Shown piece after piece: positions 57,857-64,000 of a stretch of DNA of 64,000 bases (position 1 is its first letter; each line of letters starts with the position of its first letter). Below the pieces are notes generated by a model. That model ran no database searches. It was not told the DNA's origin and worked only from the letters and a program-made list of their open reading frames with translations. Origin of the DNA: Ignelater luminosus (taxonomy: Eukaryota; Arthropoda; Insecta; Coleoptera; Elateridae); contig VTPC01000402.1 of NCBI GenBank assembly GCA_011009095.1, positions 1 through 64,000 on the forward strand, read 5' to 3'. A program made the translations under genes and the position numbers.

Positions 57857-58039
57857 TTAAGTATGCGCATGTTTACGATGTACAAATGCATTGTAGTCGA
57901 CTTGCACTTCAGGAAAAGCTTGTTCAAATTGTTGAATACAAGATTGTAATGAGTAAGTCCATGAACCATTTGCTTTCTGTGTTCCACTTCGATAGCGAGC
58001 TATTAAAATAAATTTATCTTGTTCGCTTGTAAAAGGCAT
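57857..58039 (-). pseudogene. Insect transposon-type N-terminal helix-turn-helix fragment
   Basis: The 60-codon frame begins MPFTSEQDKFILIARYRSGT and continues GSWTYSLQSCIQQFEQAFPE. This resembles the N-terminal domain (DUF4817-like, as I recall it) that begins many insect proteins linked to mariner-type transposases. The similarity stops at a TGA after about 55 residues, and the downstream part is in another frame or missing. A truncated, dead transposon gene is likeliest. Confidence 0.35.
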
Positions 58040-58108
58040 CGCAAAAAAACGTAAACGGAAATAATTATGTCGTTTTAAGATTTATTATCACACTTTGAAT
58101 GCACTTAC

Positions 58109-58567
58109 CTCGATTAACTTACAAAAAGCAGATATAGTCTTGAAAAAGACTAATCTTTAAATAGAACAAAATAAAGTGTAAGAAACGCAAAACAAAGAGA
58201 CAACAAGAAATCACGGAACGTACGCATGCCGATGTAATTTTAGGTTAGAAATGTACTCGAGTGGACAATACTCCGCAAATGGCCAACGAGGAAAAATAAA
58301 ATTACGCGTTACTTTTAAATTAGTGGTAACATGGTTTGTAATCATTTTCGATGTCTCTGTAGTGCTACAGTGTGACCACATGTTTACGACATACCTATTA
58401 ATAGATCCTAAACTGTCTAAACACATCACAAGCAGCAGTGTACACATTACACAAATGTCAAAGCTCAGTTGGTGGTCAAATAAGAATTTGTAATATTTTT
58501 TTTGTATTGGTGCTCTGCTAATACTTCCGTTATCTACTATGCTTTCTACAGAGATGTTATTTGCCAT
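58109..58567 (-). CDS. Possible 5' end of an unidentified membrane-protein gene
   Basis: From ATG 58565-58567 a 173-base exon (58395-58567) encodes MANNISVESIVDNGSISRAP, then LSFDICVMCTLLLVMCLDSL (membrane-like), and ends at a donor GTATGT. A second exon (58109-58154) has acceptor ATTTAAAG and donor GTAAGT; it joins in phase as RLVFFKTISAFCKLIE. Ignoring the splice, the frame runs on to 58211 as 118 codons. No third exon was found and I do not know the family. The position, head to head with Miro 258 bases away, favours a real gene start. It could also be chance in AT-rich DNA. Confidence 0.35.
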
Positions 58568-61762
<3,195 letters not shown>

Positions 61763-62105
61763 GTTATCAATTATTACTTTTTTAATTTTTAAATGTCTTA
61801 CTTCTTGTAATAACAAAAGTAAAATTGTTTAAATTTGTTTTTTAATAATATTTAACTCTTTAAAATTAAAATAAAACCTGTAGTCATCCTATGTATTAAA
61901 TGTTGTGTGCAGTGTTCTAACCTTATTACATTTTGGGTATATATAGAATGTAAATTATTAATTTGTTTAAGTTCTAAAATTTGTATTTGAATTGTTACTA
62001 ATACTATTAATATGTCTGATAATCGCAATACAATACAGGTTTGTATATTTTTCGCTTGATAGGAACATCAACTTAATTTAATGTTCGTGAAGTATTTTTT
62101 TACAG

Positions 62106-62142
62106 AGGCCATATAAAGTATACGCTACTGCAAATCTATTGA
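62106..62142 (+). CDS. Miro: Candidate alternative Miro terminal exon A
   Basis: It follows TTTTTTTACAG and in the phase left by exons 7-9 reads (R/P)GHIKYTLLQIY then TGA at 62140. It is short and without a membrane anchor, so it may be chance. Confidence 0.2.
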
Positions 62143-62833
62143 AATGATAACCTTAAAATTAGGAAAAAAGGAGAAAGTTGCTAGTGTTGCCGTTTATTAA
62201 GAATATGTAGTGTAAACCTTTCAACTGTTTGGATACATTTCCAATAGTTTTAGAATTACAGTGCTACCCACTTCAGAAAGGCCCCGAGTAGGCATGGACT
62301 GGAGCTACATGTTGACCAAATACTCACATCCAAAAAATTTTCAGTGATAGATTTAAATCAACCTAAAATTAGTGTACTTCATATATGACTAGTAGCACCT
62401 AAAAAGATGATTTCTTTAGTCAAACATATAGTAACAAGAAAATAAAATAACAAATTTCCAAGAACGTAAAGTAACATTAACAAGCAATAAGTGAAGAACT
62501 TTATAGACAACATAAATTGCCAGTTTAACACTAGAGACCACTACTCTAAACATAACTGATGTGCTAGTTTAGATGTATCTAGCACCATATTGGCATGCTT
62601 TGCACCTCTTCTCATAAGCTTTTGCTATTGATCAGGATCATCAGTTATGTTTTTCTCATTGTAGTTTATGATATGACTTGCAGGAACATCTTTTAATATA
62701 TTAATACAATTATAATAATAATAATAATAATATTATTCCACGTACATAACCTCAAATTTATTAACCTTTATTAAAGGTTTTGTGAACCAGGATGACTAAT
62801 TTTGGAATTTGAATTTAAATTGCTTTTGTCCAG

Positions 62834-62885
62834 GAGCAGCAATCATGATCACGCGATACCAATAAAAATGCCCCTTATTGGTTGA
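62834..62885 (+). CDS. Miro: Candidate alternative Miro terminal exon B
   Basis: It follows TGCTTTTGTCCAG and in the same phase reads (R/P)SSNHDHAIPIKMPLIG then TGA at 62883. AATAAA follows at 62905-62910. The acceptor and the nearby poly(A) signal are good, but there is no membrane anchor. Confidence 0.3.
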
Positions 62886-62910
62886 CATGTGGCAGATGAG
62901 AGTAAATAAA

Positions 62911-63424
62911 TGTTTCTTATTTACAAATTTCAGTTTTTAAAATAACGAGATGTTTATTAGATTATCATGAGATAAAAATGAAAAAATCAGTTTGTTGGAA
63001 GGTACATTATGATCTTATCAAATGTAGGCAGGTATAAACGCCACTCATTCAGACAAGAAATGTAAACAGAAAGATATAAGAGGTTAGAACGAACAAATAT
63101 TAGTGCAGTTCACACGGAAATGACTCATCATGTTTGTTTTCTTTTTTAAAATCTGATTCTTGCCTTAATTTGTTTAAATATTGCATTTTTGCAAAATATA
63201 AAGTAAATTTTGGATGGTAGTATACCTTGGTGCATTCACTCCATCTCCTTTCCAAATACCTGATACCATGTTTTATCTTGAATTTTAAAATATTGCAACT
63301 GCAAAACTGTTTTTATTACAAAATTATTATGCAATATATTCTAAATTCTATTTATATCAGTAACATAACCTCTACATTGGACAAATATTGCATTTATTTA
63401 TTTATTACTTAATTAATGCAACTT
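62911..63424. other. AT-rich DNA downstream of Miro exons
   Basis: No recognised feature. If the tail-anchor exon lies beyond the window, this is intron. Confidence 0.4.
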
Positions 63425-63985
63425 TATATCACATCAACTGGCTTTGAAAAAGTCCAGTCATTTGATGTGAGATAAAGTATCGACACCAAACAAAAGACAA
63501 TTTAAATTAAACTCAATAACAATTTTCTTTCTGCTAGAGGCGCTGTCGTTCCACATCAATTCTGACAAGTCTAAATGTCAGTTTATAAGTTTGACATTAT
63601 TAGAATGTAAATTTTAGAAAAAAAGTAATTGTTCATTTCTTGTTGCAGTATTAAAGGTATTTTTGAAAACTTGACTTGTATTTTATTGTGATCTGATCAT
63701 ACAGATTACGTGACAAGAGTTATTTGGGTTTATTCAGTTTATTGTAAAAAGGCTGCGCACCTACCACAAAAATAATAGTATCGGCTGCTATACAGTGATT
63801 TATAAATAATTGTAAAAGTGTTGAAGATGAAGGCATTAATAATTACTTTTCTCTAAAATCTAAATTTTAATAACTTCAAATTCATAAACTGACATTTAAA
63901 ATTGTCAAATTTGACGTCGAACAATCTTTTGTTTGGTGTTGGTACTTTATCTCACATCAACTAGTTTTGAAAGTCATGACCTACC
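63425..63985. mobile_element. Inverted-repeat element with long arms (possibly running past the window)
   Basis: TTGATGTGAGATAAAGTA followed by the ACACCAAACAAAAGA block at 63461-63496 is mirrored at 63925-63960. Further inward, AAATGTCAGTTTATAAGTTT and the AAATTTTAGA block near 63575-63625 pair with 63840-63900. The arms are about 120-170 bases with an insertion in the left one. The outer end also holds a small local palindrome (ATCACATCAA with TTGATGTGAGAT). The exact ends and the target duplication are unresolved. Confidence 0.75.
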
Positions 63986-64000
63986 TTTGCTATAGTAGGC

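Overview
The window is AT-rich insect nuclear DNA from a draft assembly (a 100-N gap lies at 46590-46689). Two conserved animal genes with GT-AG introns can be read, both on the + strand: a diacylglycerol lipase of the beta type (DAGL-beta, nine coding exons, 22114-53363) and the mitochondrial Rho GTPase Miro (58826 to beyond about 61.8 kb, 3' end uncertain). The many Tc1/mariner-type elements fit an insect. I cannot fix the order; a beetle or similar non-dipteran is only a guess.

Layout. 1-22.1 kb is gene-poor: one cut-off and two complete inverted-repeat elements, a (CTT)n run, a retrotransposon endonuclease scrap and old tandem arrays. DAGL-beta starts with a 95-nt coding exon at 22114. 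An 11.7-kb intron 1 follows, holding an AGTACT-rich array, a candidate solo LTR, an intact DD41D mariner on the - strand (29600-30904), an RNase H relic and a hairpin. Exons 2-4 (33888-35008) encode membrane segments 2-4 and the linker. A 13.1-kb intron 4 holds a MULE-like fragment between inverted arrays, a near-palindromic element, reverse-transcriptase scraps, a tandem array and a broken mariner interrupted by the gap. Exons 5-9 (48105-53363) encode the lipase domain with Ser452, Asp504 and His653.

53.7-58.1 kb is intergenic with another inverted-repeat element. At 58109-58567 (-) the first two exons of an unidentified membrane protein may lie head to head with Miro, sharing a 258-bp promoter interval. 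Miro shows both GTPase domains and two EF-hands over seven firm exons, then two small frame-preserving exons where the tail-anchor region should begin; no anchor exon is recognisable before the window ends. The last 560 bases carry a long inverted-repeat element.

The two genes are not functionally linked as far as known: DAGL-beta makes 2-arachidonoylglycerol at membranes, and Miro sits on the mitochondrial outer membrane and couples it to motor transport. Most of the rest is transposon-derived, dominated by TA-flanked elements with long inverted repeats and by decayed tandem arrays. No tRNA, rRNA or CRISPR array was seen.
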